The translations under genes and the position numbers were made by a program. Under the pieces are notes generated by a model, which was not told the DNA's origin, did not search any database, and saw nothing but the letters and a program-made list of their open reading frames with translations. Below are positions 53,301 through 62,753 of a stretch of DNA of 64,000 bases, piece after piece (within the stretch, counting starts at the first letter, position 1; every line of letters starts with the position of its first letter). Origin of the DNA: Acanthopleuribacter pedis (GTDB lineage Bacteria; Acidobacteriota; Holophagae; Acanthopleuribacterales; Acanthopleuribacteraceae); contig NZ_JAFREP010000027.1 of the NCBI RefSeq assembly GCF_017377855.1, positions 62,001 to 126,000 of the forward strand. The letters are read 5' to 3'.

Positions 53301-53813
53301 GGCATACCCCGCAATTGAGATGAACGATCAGAAATGAGCAACCAGGCCCATCGTGGAAAAGGCAGCAACAAAAAAACGATGTGAATCAAGAACACACGAT
53401 TCTAGCACGCATGGAAAAAAGCGGGGTTGCAATGGTGCCAACATGCGGCATGGATGTTTTGAATGGGGGTGATTTGGCTTTGGCGTCGGGCGTTGCTTGG
53501 GTTTTCAGCCGTTTTACGGGGTTGCCGCCCTGTGCCAACCCTGCCCGGAACGCTCGGTGAAACGCCAACCTCGCCGACGCGCCTGCATTGCTTACCAAGG
53601 ATTCTGCTACTAAGCCTTGTGGGAAATACGGGCCTGGCCCCCATCGATTCAGCGACCTTGAGCGAGGGTAATGACAGCGTGCAGCATCCGCGTTTTTTGG
53701 TAAATTGCATGCACAGCACGGCGCGGGTGGGCCATAATGGGCGCCGCCTTTCTTTTTGGCGTTCCTCGTTTGAACCGACGGGGGCACACCTCGTAAACAG
53801 GGAGACACATGCA
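53301..53813. other. Intergenic region between pyc and ywbE
   Basis: 513 bp without a gene; it should carry the divergent promoters. A degenerate copy of the hairpin repeat lies at 53581-53634. Open frames across it on both strands are not convincing. GGGAG near 53800 is the ywbE ribosome-binding site. Confidence 0.55.
53581..53634 (+). repeat. Hairpin repeat, degenerate copy 3
   Basis: Left arm GCCTGCATTGCTTACCAAGG, loop ATTCTGCTACTAAG, right arm CCTTGTGGGAAATACGGGCC. The loop is 8 nt shorter and arms pair at about 13 of 20 positions, but the shared CAAGGATTC and CCTTGTG blocks place it in the family of 44142 and 46755. Confidence 0.6.
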
Positions 53814-54032
53814 ATGAGTGGACAAAACCGGGACGAAATTCGAATAGGTTTGCGGGTGGCGATTGTGCTGAAAAAAGACCAGCGAAGCGGTCGGCTAACC
53901 CATGGCGTCGTAAAGGACATCCTCACCAAATCCCCGTTCCATCCCCACGGGATCAAGGTTCGTCTTAGCGACGGACAGGTAGGCCGCGTGAAAAGCGTGG
54001 AAGGCGATCCCGACTTCCAATTCGCGACCTAA
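53814..54032 (+). CDS. ywbE: YwbE family small protein
   Basis: A 72-residue basic protein of the YwbE/DUF2196 family, function unknown. The whole sequence fits: RDEIRIGLRVAIVLKKDQRSG near the start and GVVKDILTKSPFHPHGIKVRL in the middle, then VGRVKS. It is small, without signal peptide, and has an SH3-like beta-barrel composition (inference), which suggests nucleic-acid or protein binding. ATG 53814 is preceded by GGGAG at a slightly long distance. uvrA starts 54 bp downstream on the same strand and may be cotranscribed. Confidence 0.9.
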   Translation: MSGQNRDEIRIGLRVAIVLKKDQRSGRLTHGVVKDILTKSPFHPHGIKVRLSDGQVGRVKSVEGDPDFQFAT

Positions 54033-54086
54033 GTCCTCACCACCCATTGGGTAACCTTTGTTTGATCTCGCCACAGGGAGCGTGCC

Positions 54087-57000
54087 ATGAACCGAACCAT
54101 TCGCCTGCGCGGTGTCGCCGAACACAACCTCCGCGACATCGACGTGGATATCCCCTTCCACGCCCTGACCGTGATTACCGGCGTCTCCGGTTCGGGAAAA
54201 TCTTCGCTGGCCTTCGACACGCTTCTGCGCGAGGGTCAACGACGCTTTCTCATGCATCAATCGACCCATTTCCACAAGTTCATGGGCCGCATGAGTACCC
54301 CTGATGTGGGGTCGGTCGAAGGATTGCCCCCGGCCATCGCGGTCGCGCAATTCACGGCCCGCGGTGGTGCAGGCTCCACGGTGGGTACCTTAACCGAAAT
54401 CTACGACAACCTGCGCCTGCTCTTCGCACGTTTGGGCGAGGCGCCGCCAAATAGCGACCAACCCCTAACCCGATCCTTGTTTTCTTTTAACACGCCCGTC
54501 GGCGCCTGTCCCGACTGCCGCGGCACCGGTCACCAAGACCGGGTTGACCCGCAACTGCTGATTGCCGATCCCGCCAAAACCCTGCGCCAAGGCGCTTTGG
54601 TTCCCACCCTGAAACGTGGCTATATCGTTTATTCTCAAGTTACCATGGCCGTCCTCGACCAGGTCTGCCGCGTCCATGATTTCGACGTGGACACCCCGTG
54701 GCAAGCACTCACCAAAGCACAGCAGGACGTGGTCTTTTACGGCTCGGAACGCATCAAGATCCCCTTTGGAAAGCATTCACTTGAGTCACGACTCAAATGG
54801 TCGGGCATTACCGCGAAACCGCGCGAGGAAGGGTACTACAAAGGCATCGTTCGGGTGATCAATGAGATTTTGACCCGAGATCGCAACCCCAATGCACTGC
54901 GTTTCGCCCGCTCCAAACCCTGTAACGCCTGCGGCGGAAGCCGCTTGTGTGAAGCAGCGCGCGGGGTGCGGGTCGCGGGTCGCACCATCGCCGATCTCAG
55001 CCGCCTTTCCATCAGCGCCTTGGGCGACTTTTTCAGAACCATCCGCGAGGAAGGCGGCGTCGCGGCACGAACCGCCGAGGACGCGCTGCGCCGCATCGAT
55101 TGTTTGGAAGAATTAGGTCTTGGCTACTTACCCTTGGAACGGAACGCCGCCGGTTTGTCGGGTGGCGAATCCCAGCGCATCAAAACAGCCATTCAAGCCG
55201 CTCAGCCCCGCGAGGGCCTGCTCTATGTTCTGGACGAACCCGGCATGGGCCTGCACCAACAGGATCAAGCGAAACTCCTCAAGGTTCTGCTGCGGTTGCG
55301 TGACCAAGGCAACGCGGTGGTCGCGGTAAGTCACGAAGCACTGCTCATGCGCCATGCGGATTACCTGATCGATATGGGACCGGGGCCGGGTCAAGCAGGC
55401 GGTCGCTTGCTCTACCAAGGCCCGCCCGACCCGGATCTTCTGCCCGCCGAAAGCCCGACGGGCGTCTACCTGCGCGGCGAGTGCACGGTCCCCACCCCCA
55501 AGCGGCGTCAAGGCCGCGGTTTGCTTACCGTCAAAGGCGCCTCGGCACGCAATCTCAAGAACATCGACGTCTGGTTTCGAAAAGGCGCGCTCAACGCGGT
55601 CACCGGGGTTTCCGGCGCGGGCAAGTCCTCCCTGGTCCACGAAATACTGGCTAAAGCTCTGTGTGACAAATCCGACACAACCCTCGTTAAGTCAGAATCT
55701 TATCAAGCCATTGAAGGGGCGGATTTCGACAAGGTCATTGTGGTGGACCAATCCCCGATCGGCCGGAGCCCACGCAGTAACCCGGCAACCTATGTCAAAT
55801 TCTTCGATCCCATTCGCATCTTGATGGCGGAGCAGGACGAGGCCAAGCGCCGGGGTTGGACCAAAAGTCGCTTCTCATTCAATCTCAAGGGCGGTGCCTG
55901 CGCGGAATGCAGCGGGTCGGGCGTCTATGAGATCGGCATGCATTTCTTGGAAAACGTCTCGGTGCCCTGCCCTAGCTGTGAGGGCCGCCGATTTAACGCC
56001 GAAACCCTGGAAGTCGCCTACAAGGGAAAAAACATCCGCCAAATCCTCGATCTCTCCGTCGACGAGGCACGCACCTTTTTCACGGACCAGAAAAAGATCG
56101 CCCCTCCCCTGCGCGCCATGGCCCAAATCGGCCTCGGTTACCTGACCCTCGGTCAAGCGGCGACCACGCTCTCCGGGGGCGAGGCCCAGCGTATCAAGCT
56201 GGCTTCCGAACTCGCGCGCCCTGCTGGAACACACACACTTTACCTCTTGGATGAACCAACCTCGGGTCTTCATCCCCACGACATTACGCGCCTGCTCGAG
56301 GCGCTGAACGGCCTGATTGAAAAGGGCCATACGATCATTCTGGTGGAACACCATCCCGACCTACTTCGCCGCGTGGATCATATCGTCGACCTCGGGCCGG
56401 GTAGCGGCGCCGAAGGGGGCCGGCTAACCGCCCAGGGAACCCCGGAAGAAATCGCCGACGAACAGGGCTCCCCCACCGCGCGGCTCCTCGCGCGGATGTT
56501 GCAGGGCAACCCGCTACCAGACATCAAAAAACAGCCCCCCCGTCCACCGGACACCAGCCTTCGGATTCGCGGTGCACGAACCCATAACTTAAAAAATGTG
56601 TCCCTGGACATCCCCCATGGGCAACTCACGGTGGTGACGGGGGTTTCCGGCAGTGGCAAATCATCACTTCTGTTCGATACCATCGCGGCGGAAGGTCGGC
56701 GGCGCTTCATCCAATCGCTCTCAAGCCAAACACGAGCGGTGTTAGCCCAAGGCGCCGACATCGAGGTCGACACCCTTACCGGACTGCCGCCAACCCTCGC
56801 GGTGGCCGGTCGCTCAAAATTCCAAACCCCGCGCACAACGGTTGCCACCATCACCGGCATCGATCCCTTGCTCAGGCTGCTTTGGAGCAGGGCCGGCGCC
56901 TACCCCGAGCCATCCGGCAGCGGCGAAAAAAAACCGATTCTCACCGCCTCCCTCTTCTCCGCCAACCGTCAGGAGGGCATGTGTCCCGACTGTAAGGGAT

Positions 57001-58976
57001 TGGGTTTTCGCCGCGTGGCCGATCCTGAGAAGTTAATCACCGACCCGGCGCGGGCGCTCACCGACGGCGCCATGGCCGGCGAAAAAATCGGCCGGTTTTA
57101 CGGTGATCCATCGGGGCGGCATGTCGCGATTCTCAAGGCGGTCGGTCAAGGTCACGGAATTGACTTTGAACAACCCTGGCAGCAATTGGACGATGCGGCA
57201 CGTCGCATCGCCATGTGGGGAACAGGCCCGGAAATCCACCAGGTCACCTGGGCCTTCAAGCGAGGCACACGCACCGGCACCCACGATCTCGAAACCCCCT
57301 GGCAGGGCTTCGCGGCCTTGATTACAGAAGAATACGACCGCACCCACGGTGATCCCAAAGGCAAAGCCATGGCGCATTTGCTCCGCGATCAAACCTGCGT
57401 CCCGTGCAACGGCCGACGGCTGAACCCGACCGCCTGTCGCGTCCAAGTCGCGGGTGCCGCTTTACCGGAAATCGCCGCACAATCGGTTGACGCCTGTCGC
57501 CGCCGGTTTGAAGCAATGCGCGCCACGCTGGAGGGTGCCGCCGGTGAAGTCGCCGCGGCCACCATCCCCAAAATCATCGCCCGCCTGGACGCGCTTGCCG
57601 CGTTGGGTTTGGGTTACCTTTCTCTTGATCGCCGCGGCACCACCTTATCCGCGGGCGAAAGCCGTCGCGTCCGGCTGGCCGCGCTTCTTTACGGGGGTTT
57701 GAGCGGAATTACCACCATTTTGGACGAACCCACCTTGGGGCTTCATGCCTGTGACATCGCGAGTCTCTGCGAAAAATTAAAATTGCTGCGCGACAACGGA
57801 AACACCATTCTGGTGGCGGAACACCACCCCGACCTGATCAAGGCAGCCGATTATTTGATAGAACTCGGGCCGGGGCCGGGCGAAGCAGGCGGTGAACTGA
57901 CCGCGTGCGGTCCTCGCGAGAAGGTACTGGCCGACAACAACTTCCTCACCGGCGCTTATTTGCGAAACCCATCCCAGATCGCCCTTCCCCGCCAGAGACG
58001 CCGCGGCGGCCCAGCGATCACCATTCGCGGCGCGCGCGCCAACAACCTGCGCGATGTTTCCCTTGATCTCCCAACCGGCAACCTCATCGCGCTCACCGGC
58101 GTCTCCGGCAGCGGGAAAAGCAGCTTGTTGTTGGACGTTTTGGCCGCCTCCGTCACCTCGGGACAGCCGCGTCACTGCGACGCCGTCAGCGGACACGATT
58201 CCTTCCGCCAAACCTTTTACTTCACGAGTGAACTCGGAACCATCGCCCGCACAAACTCAGTTATTGAAACCCTCGGCCTGTTCGAACTTTTACGGACCTT
58301 GCTTGCAAAAAGTGATGGAGCGCGCCGTTTGGGCCTAAAAAAGGCCCATTTCTCGCCACATGGCAAACAGGGCCGTTGCCCGCAATGCAAAGGCGAAGGC
58401 AGACAACGCATCGCCATGGATTTTTTGGAAGATGTCACCTACGACTGCGAGCCCTGTGGGGGTTCGGGATACCAACCCGAGGTCGCCGCTTTCCGCTACC
58501 GGGGAAAAAGCATCCCCGAAATGCTCGACTTAACGCTCGCGGCAGCCGCCGTTTGGTTCGCGGAAACCCCCTTGGGCGACGCGTTCAACGAACTGGCGCA
58601 AACCGGAATTGAATACCTGCGTTTAGGCCAAAAAACCGCGGCCCTTTCGGGCGGCGAACGCAACCGACTCCACCTCGCCGGCGCATTACGGCAAACGGAA
58701 GCACCCAGCTTGTTCCTGCTCGACGAACCGGGCGCGGGCCTTCATTTCCGCGATCTGCAACGGTTGCGCACCCTCTTCGACCAACTGCTGGACGCGGGTC
58801 ATACGCTTGTGATCAGCGAACATCGTCCCCACCTGATCAAATTGGCGGACCACATCATCGAGCTCGGACCGGGCGCGGGCGAGGCGGGCGGACAGGTTAT
58901 TTTTAGCGGGACACCGGAACAGATCGCGGCAAAACCCGATTCTAAAACAGGCGCCGCGCTCAAACCCTATCTATAA
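54087..58976 (+). CDS. Double-length UvrA-like ABC ATPase (four cassettes)
   Basis: A 1629-residue protein made of two UvrA-like halves. Four Walker A motifs (GVSGSGKSS or GVSGAGKSS) lie near residues 32, 507, 852 and 1338; four ABC signatures are LSGGESQR, LSGGEAQR, LSAGESRR and LSGGERNR. Each half has the zinc-finger pairs: CPDCRGTG with CNACGG; CAECSGSG with CPSCEG; CPDCKG with CVPCNG; CPQCKG with CEPCGG. The usual UvrB-binding domain between Walker A and the first zinc finger is short, as in UvrA2-like proteins; a separate canonical uvrA probably exists elsewhere. Signatures in the second half are less canonical, so ATPase activity may differ between halves. Role in DNA damage recognition or drug tolerance is inferred. 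ATG 54087 follows GGGAG. Confidence 0.93.
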   Translation: MNRTIRLRGVAEHNLRDIDVDIPFHALTVITGVSGSGKSSLAFDTLLREGQRRFLMHQSTHFHKFMGRMSTPDVGSVEGLPPAIAVAQFTARGGAGSTVGTLTEIYDNLRLLFARLGEAPPNSDQPLTRSLFSFNTPVGACPDCRGTGHQDRVDPQLLIADPAKTLRQGALVPTLKRGYIVYSQVTMAVLDQVCRVHDFDVDTPWQALTKAQQDVVFYGSERIKIPFGKHSLESRLKWSGITAKPREEGYYKGIVRVINEILTRDRNPNALRFARSKPCNACGGSRLCEAARGVRVAGRTIADLSRLSISALGDFFRTIREEGGVAARTAEDALRRIDCLEELGLGYLPLERNAAGLSGGESQRIKTAIQAAQPREGLLYVLDEPGMGLHQQDQAKLLKVLLRLRDQGNAVVAVSHEALLMRHADYLIDMGPGPGQAGGRLLYQGPPDPDLLPAESPTGVYLRGECTVPTPKRRQGRGLLTVKGASARNLKNIDVWFRKGALNAVTGVSGAGKSSLVHEILAKALCDKSDTTLVKSESYQAIEGADFDKVIVVDQSPIGRSPRSNPATYVKFFDPIRILMAEQDEAKRRGWTKSRFSFNLKGGACAECSGSGVYEIGMHFLENVSVPCPSCEGRRFNAETLEVAYKGKNIRQILDLSVDEARTFFTDQKKIAPPLRAMAQIGLGYLTLGQAATTLSGGEAQRIKLASELARPAGTHTLYLLDEPTSGLHPHDITRLLEALNGLIEKGHTIILVEHHPDLLRRVDHIVDLGPGSGAEGGRLTAQGTPEEIADEQGSPTARLLARMLQGNPLPDIKKQPPRPPDTSLRIRGARTHNLKNVSLDIPHGQLTVVTGVSGSGKSSLLFDTIAAEGRRRFIQSLSSQTRAVLAQGADIEVDTLTGLPPTLAVAGRSKFQTPRTTVATITGIDPLLRLLWSRAGAYPEPSGSGEKKPILTASLFSANRQEGMCPDCKGLGFRRVADPEKLITDPARALTDGAMAGEKIGRFYGDPSGRHVAILKAVGQGHGIDFEQPWQQLDDAARRIAMWGTGPEIHQVTWAFKRGTRTGTHDLETPWQGFAALITEEYDRTHGDPKGKAMAHLLRDQTCVPCNGRRLNPTACRVQVAGAALPEIAAQSVDACRRRFEAMRATLEGAAGEVAAATIPKIIARLDALAALGLGYLSLDRRGTTLSAGESRRVRLAALLYGGLSGITTILDEPTLGLHACDIASLCEKLKLLRDNGNTILVAEHHPDLIKAADYLIELGPGPGEAGGELTACGPREKVLADNNFLTGAYLRNPSQIALPRQRRRGGPAITIRGARANNLRDVSLDLPTGNLIALTGVSGSGKSSLLLDVLAASVTSGQPRHCDAVSGHDSFRQTFYFTSELGTIARTNSVIETLGLFELLRTLLAKSDGARRLGLKKAHFSPHGKQGRCPQCKGEGRQRIAMDFLEDVTYDCEPCGGSGYQPEVAAFRYRGKSIPEMLDLTLAAAAVWFAETPLGDAFNELAQTGIEYLRLGQKTAALSGGERNRLHLAGALRQTEAPSLFLLDEPGAGLHFRDLQRLRTLFDQLLDAGHTLVISEHRPHLIKLADHIIELGPGAGEAGGQVIFSGTPEQIAAKPDSKTGAALKPYL

Positions 58977-59006
58977 AAATCAAGGGGCTGGGAGCGGCCC
59001 AAGCGC

Positions 59007-60986
59007 TTAATGGGTCAGCACGCGAGGTTTTATCTTAGCCGCCGGCTCGGCGTTTCCCACCGCTTCTTTTTTGAGGCCCAGGCGTTGCTCCACCCGTTTA
59101 ATCAGGGTGGGCACATCCAAACCGGCCATGGCAAGGGCTTCGACCCGTTGGCCGTGGTCGATAAACACATCGCCGATGCCGAACATTTCGATTTTACCCG
59201 CGTCCAATTGGTTTTGGTTGGCATGTTCCAAAACGGCCGCGCCAAACCCACCCGCGAGATTGTGGTCCTCAAGAGTGAACACCACGGGCTGACGGGCACA
59301 TTCACGCGCGATCATCTTGGCATCCAAGGGTTTGGCAAAACGCGCGTTGATCACCGCCAGTTCAATACCGTAACGGCTGTAAATTTCACCGGCCACATCC
59401 AGCGCCATGTAAACCATGGTGCCGTAAGCCAGCAAGCAGCCGTGGTTGCCGTCGCGGAGTTGTTCGGATTCGCCGACTTTAAAAGGAAGGCGCGGCAACT
59501 CGGCGGATTCCATCGGGGTGCGCGTCCGTGGGAACCGAATCGCGGTAGGGCCGGGGTGATTGACGGCAAGACGCATCATCTGGCGTAACTCGCCGCCGTC
59601 GCGCGGCGCCATCACGGTCATGTTGGGGAACATGCGACAGTAGGTGATGTCGAAGACCCCGTTGTGGGTGGCTCCGTCGGGCCCTACCAAACCGGCACGG
59701 TCCAAACACATCACCACCGGGGTGTTGATCAAGGCCAGTTCTTGAAAAATTTGATCGACGGAACGCTGCATGAAGGTGGAATACACGGCACAAATCGGTT
59801 TTTGGCCCGCGAGCGCCAAACCCTGGGCCATGCCCACCGCGTGCTGTTCTGCCATGCCCACGTCGTACACGCGGTCGGGAAATTTGTCCCGGAACTTCAC
59901 CAATCCGGTCCCTTCCAGCATGGCGGCGGTAATGGCCACCACGTCCTTGTCTTCCTCGGCCAAACGCATCATTTCATCGACAAAAACGTCGGTGTAGGCG
60001 GGACCGCCTTGCGCGCTGAACTCGGCAGGCAAGTGCGCGGTGATGGATTTACAGGGTTTGCCGGCATGGTAGGCCAAGCGATCTTGTTTGTAGGAATAAC
60101 CCTTGCCCTTGGTGGTAATGCAGTGCAACACGACCGGACGGCGGAAGGATTTACAATCCTCAAGCGCTTCCAAAAGCGTGGGAAAATCGTGCCCGTCGAT
60201 GGGGCCGTAATAAAAGTAACCCAGCGCTTCGAACAAAAAGCCGGGCGCAATCACCGGAACCAAACCGTGAATGCTCGACTTCAAACGGTCGGCCACGTCG
60301 TAGGTGAACTTGCCGAAAAACGGCGAGGCGCTTTCCATCATTTTGGTCAAACGTTTGAAGTTGCCCTTGGCGGCGCGGTAAATGGTGCCGGAACGGACTT
60401 TAGAAAAATACTTCATGAAGGCGCCCACCGAGGGGCCGATGCCGTGTTCATTATCATTTAGCACAATAATCAAAGGTAGGTCGTCAAAGACACCGGCGTA
60501 GTTGAGTGCTTCCAGCGCCGAACCCTCTTGCAAACCGGCGTCGCCCAACATGGCTACCACCTTGCGGTCCGCCTGCTCGCCGCGATTGCGCAAGGCCATC
60601 GCCATCCCCACCGCGGTGTTGAGGCTGGTACCGCCGTGACCTGTTTTAACGCGGTCATAGGGCGATTCATGGGGATCGGGAAACCCGCTCAAGCCACCTT
60701 TCTGACGAATGGTACCCATCTGGTCGCGGCGACCGGTCAGAATTTTGTGAGGGTAACACTGGTGGCCCACATCGAAGATGAGGTGGTCTTGTTGCTTAAA
60801 TTCAAAGAGGTAATGCAAAGCAATGGTCAGTTCAACCACGCCCATTCCCGAGCCAATATGGCCGCCGGTGGTGTTGGTGAAGTCCTTGATAAAAGCCCGA
60901 AGCTCTTCGGCAAGTTGCGGTAACTGCTCGCGAGGCAGTAATTTAAGGTCTTCTGGGCTGTTGATCCGGTCAAGGAGATCACTCAT
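59007..60986 (-). CDS. dxs: 1-deoxy-D-xylulose-5-phosphate synthase
   Basis: First enzyme of the MEP isoprenoid pathway: thiamine-diphosphate-dependent condensation of pyruvate and glyceraldehyde 3-phosphate. The 659-residue protein has the ThDP domain with FDVGHQCYPHKILTGRRDQM, KTGHGGTSLNTAVGMA and GDAGLQEGSALEALN, a pyrimidine domain with VYDVGMAEQHAVGMAQGLA, and a C-terminal transketolase-type domain. The usual HLASNLG segment is HIGSGMG here, a mild divergence that points to a DXS of the less common type found in some phyla. ATG 60986 has AGGAAA upstream. It converges on the UvrA gene with only 30 bp between stops and no clear terminator. Confidence 0.93.
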   Translation of the reverse strand: MSDLLDRINSPEDLKLLPREQLPQLAEELRAFIKDFTNTTGGHIGSGMGVVELTIALHYLFEFKQQDHLIFDVGHQCYPHKILTGRRDQMGTIRQKGGLSGFPDPHESPYDRVKTGHGGTSLNTAVGMAMALRNRGEQADRKVVAMLGDAGLQEGSALEALNYAGVFDDLPLIIVLNDNEHGIGPSVGAFMKYFSKVRSGTIYRAAKGNFKRLTKMMESASPFFGKFTYDVADRLKSSIHGLVPVIAPGFLFEALGYFYYGPIDGHDFPTLLEALEDCKSFRRPVVLHCITTKGKGYSYKQDRLAYHAGKPCKSITAHLPAEFSAQGGPAYTDVFVDEMMRLAEEDKDVVAITAAMLEGTGLVKFRDKFPDRVYDVGMAEQHAVGMAQGLALAGQKPICAVYSTFMQRSVDQIFQELALINTPVVMCLDRAGLVGPDGATHNGVFDITYCRMFPNMTVMAPRDGGELRQMMRLAVNHPGPTAIRFPRTRTPMESAELPRLPFKVGESEQLRDGNHGCLLAYGTMVYMALDVAGEIYSRYGIELAVINARFAKPLDAKMIARECARQPVVFTLEDHNLAGGFGAAVLEHANQNQLDAGKIEMFGIGDVFIDHGQRVEALAMAGLDVPTLIKRVEQRLGLKKEAVGNAEPAAKIKPRVLTH

Positions 60987-61207
60987 GTTTTCCTACACCT
61001 ACAAGCGAAATTTCGCCAAATCTGAATATTATTACCACTTGTTCGCCCATGCCGCAACTTTCCAAACACGCTACCAAGTATCAACCTTGATGCGGTCCGT
61101 TGCAACGATCCAGCGCGGCCCACGTAAAAACGCGAAGACACGGGGGTGAACCAAACCCTCTCACAAGATTAAACAGCGTCGAAAAACTTTCAAGTAGAAG
61201 GAGCACC

Positions 61208-61804
61208 ATGAACGACTGGGAACGCATTCCCATGGGTTACACCGCCAAGCAGCAGCCCGCGACAGCGGATCTGTTAAACACGGGCGAATGGCGCTTTCCA
61301 AACGTGCCGGCAACCTTGAGCAGCTGCGTGGTCGACAGCTTCTGCGATTACGTTTCAGCCTGGAACCACAACGGTTTCTGGCTGTTTGACCATCCCCAAA
61401 TTCTTTTGAAAACGGCGGCCCATTTCGGGGTGGACACCACCGACATGCGGCTGTTCTACGCCGAGGCCTACCCCCGCCAATACAGCGCGGCCGGGGAGGA
61501 TCTCGGCGCGGTACGCCCGGATCCCGGTTTGCCCACGGCCGTCCAGGAACCGACCCACAAAACCCTGCTTGGCTTCGAGCCTGTGACCTTCTACGCCGGA
61601 ACCCTGCCGGAATGCGCTTATTTAAGTTGTAACGGCCTTTACAAAGATTTTCCCAACCTCAACCAACACCTGCTGTTTCCTGACCTGGATACACCGCGCG
61701 TCCACCTCCAAAACGGTGACTTTAGCCATTGCGAACCCGGCCCGGTGCGCCTTATCGCCCTATACGAGGTGCCTTGGCCGGATCAATCGGCCGAATCAGA
61801 TTGA
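61208..61804 (+). CDS. Unassigned protein
   Basis: A 198-residue cytosolic-looking protein. ATG 61208 is preceded by AAGGAG 5 nt away; the longer open frame upstream has no such site. The sequence is rich in aromatic and proline residues (AWNHNGFWLFDHPQILLKTAAHFGV, with tyrosine-rich AEAYPRQY). I recognise no family, motif or catalytic triad. No signal peptide or transmembrane segment. It is alone on its strand and its last 22 bases overlap the 3' end of the convergent DUF547 gene. Possible cargo of an immunity or effector type, but nothing here shows this. Confidence 0.7.
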   Translation: MNDWERIPMGYTAKQQPATADLLNTGEWRFPNVPATLSSCVVDSFCDYVSAWNHNGFWLFDHPQILLKTAAHFGVDTTDMRLFYAEAYPRQYSAAGEDLGAVRPDPGLPTAVQEPTHKTLLGFEPVTFYAGTLPECAYLSCNGLYKDFPNLNQHLLFPDLDTPRVHLQNGDFSHCEPGPVRLIALYEVPWPDQSAESD

Positions 61805-62616
61805 ATCGCGGGCAAAGGCCCCCGCCGACTGTCGTTGAGCGACCAGTCATAAGGCAGGTAGGTGATGGGGGCCTCGACGACGGTACCACGCGGCCCCCGC
61901 GCTTGCAGCAGGTTGCGCAAGCCTTGTTCGCCGCCGAAATCGGCCAGGTACCATTTAAAAATCGAGGACAGGCGCCATACCTTCTCCTCGGGGTCGTAGT
62001 GGTTGTAGCGCTCGTTGTTAATGAAGGCGGTTTCGGCCTCGCTCAATTGCGCTTCCAATCGGTCGGGTACGTAGGCCTCGGCGCGCAACGGCGGGCAGGA
62101 ACGCGCGGCGCAATTTAAGGCGAAATGGACGCGGGCGTCCAGCGGCTGGATGAGGGTGGTTTCGAGCCCGTGCAAGGAAACCTTCCGGCCCGCAAGGAGA
62201 TAAGCCCGCTCGCGGAAAAATTGCCGCAAGGGACCGGCATCCTCAACCGACTGAATCGGCCGGTGCTGCAGCACACCTTGGATCACAAATGCATTGTAGG
62301 CGTTGATCAAAAAGGCCAGCCGCGCGGCCTCGTCGGGAAATTGGGCAGGCGTGGCCCGCGCCACTTCCGCCAAATATGCATTGAGATGTTGTCGGGCCGG
62401 ACCCGCCGCCCGCTGATAATCCACCAAGCCCCCGTCGGTCACCACTTCTTTGAGGAAAACGTCCCACAAACGCGGGTCCGGTTTCAAAAAGGGTCGCTCA
62501 TCGACATGCATCACCGCGGCGACACCGTTTAAACCGGCAAACCATCGCCAAGCGCCGATTGCAGCGACGATCAACACCATTCCCAAAACCAAAGCCGTTC
62601 CGATTTTTGCCGCCAC
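61783..62616 (-). CDS. DUF547 family membrane-anchored protein
   Basis: A 277-residue protein with an N-terminal membrane helix (IGTALVLGMVLIVAAIGAWRWFAG, part of residues 4-28) and a periplasmic DUF547 domain. The conserved blocks are present: FLINAYNAFVIQGVL, KVSLHGLETTLIQPL, HFALNCAARSCPPLRAEAY and IFKWYLADFGGEQGL. The family, sometimes linked to glutaredoxin-like folds, has no settled function. GTG 62616 is chosen, 5-6 nt after GAGG; TTG 62619 one codon earlier is less likely. Its 3' end overlaps the gene at 61208 by 22 bp. Confidence 0.9.
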   Translation of the reverse strand: MAAKIGTALVLGMVLIVAAIGAWRWFAGLNGVAAVMHVDERPFLKPDPRLWDVFLKEVVTDGGLVDYQRAAGPARQHLNAYLAEVARATPAQFPDEAARLAFLINAYNAFVIQGVLQHRPIQSVEDAGPLRQFFRERAYLLAGRKVSLHGLETTLIQPLDARVHFALNCAARSCPPLRAEAYVPDRLEAQLSEAETAFINNERYNHYDPEEKVWRLSSIFKWYLADFGGEQGLRNLLQARGPRGTVVEAPITYLPYDWSLNDSRRGPLPAIQSDSAD

Positions 62617-62670
62617 CAAAGCCTCAATGTACCTTTTTCTTGTGCCCGAACCGGGCTCTTACGCCCAAAT

Positions 62671-62698
62671 CACCGCGATTCATCGCGCTTCTTAGGTT
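62671..62698 (-). repeat. Isolated end of the MITE-like element
   Basis: On the minus strand the segment reads AACCTAAGAAGCGCGATGAA then TCGCGGTG, matching the left ends of the elements at 39546 and 40077, including the hairpin. No matching second end was found nearby, so it is a solo end or a decayed copy. It lies between the DUF547 gene and the upstream gene. Confidence 0.7.
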
Positions 62699-62753
62699 AA
62701 ACACCGACTGTGCCGATTTTCTTCTCGTGAAACAACAGTGGCCGCGGGATCGC

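Noticed and set aside
53463..53813. Long N-terminal extension of the YwbE protein (189 codons)
   Set aside because: YwbE proteins are about 65-75 residues; the upstream part covers a hairpin repeat and shows no coding character.
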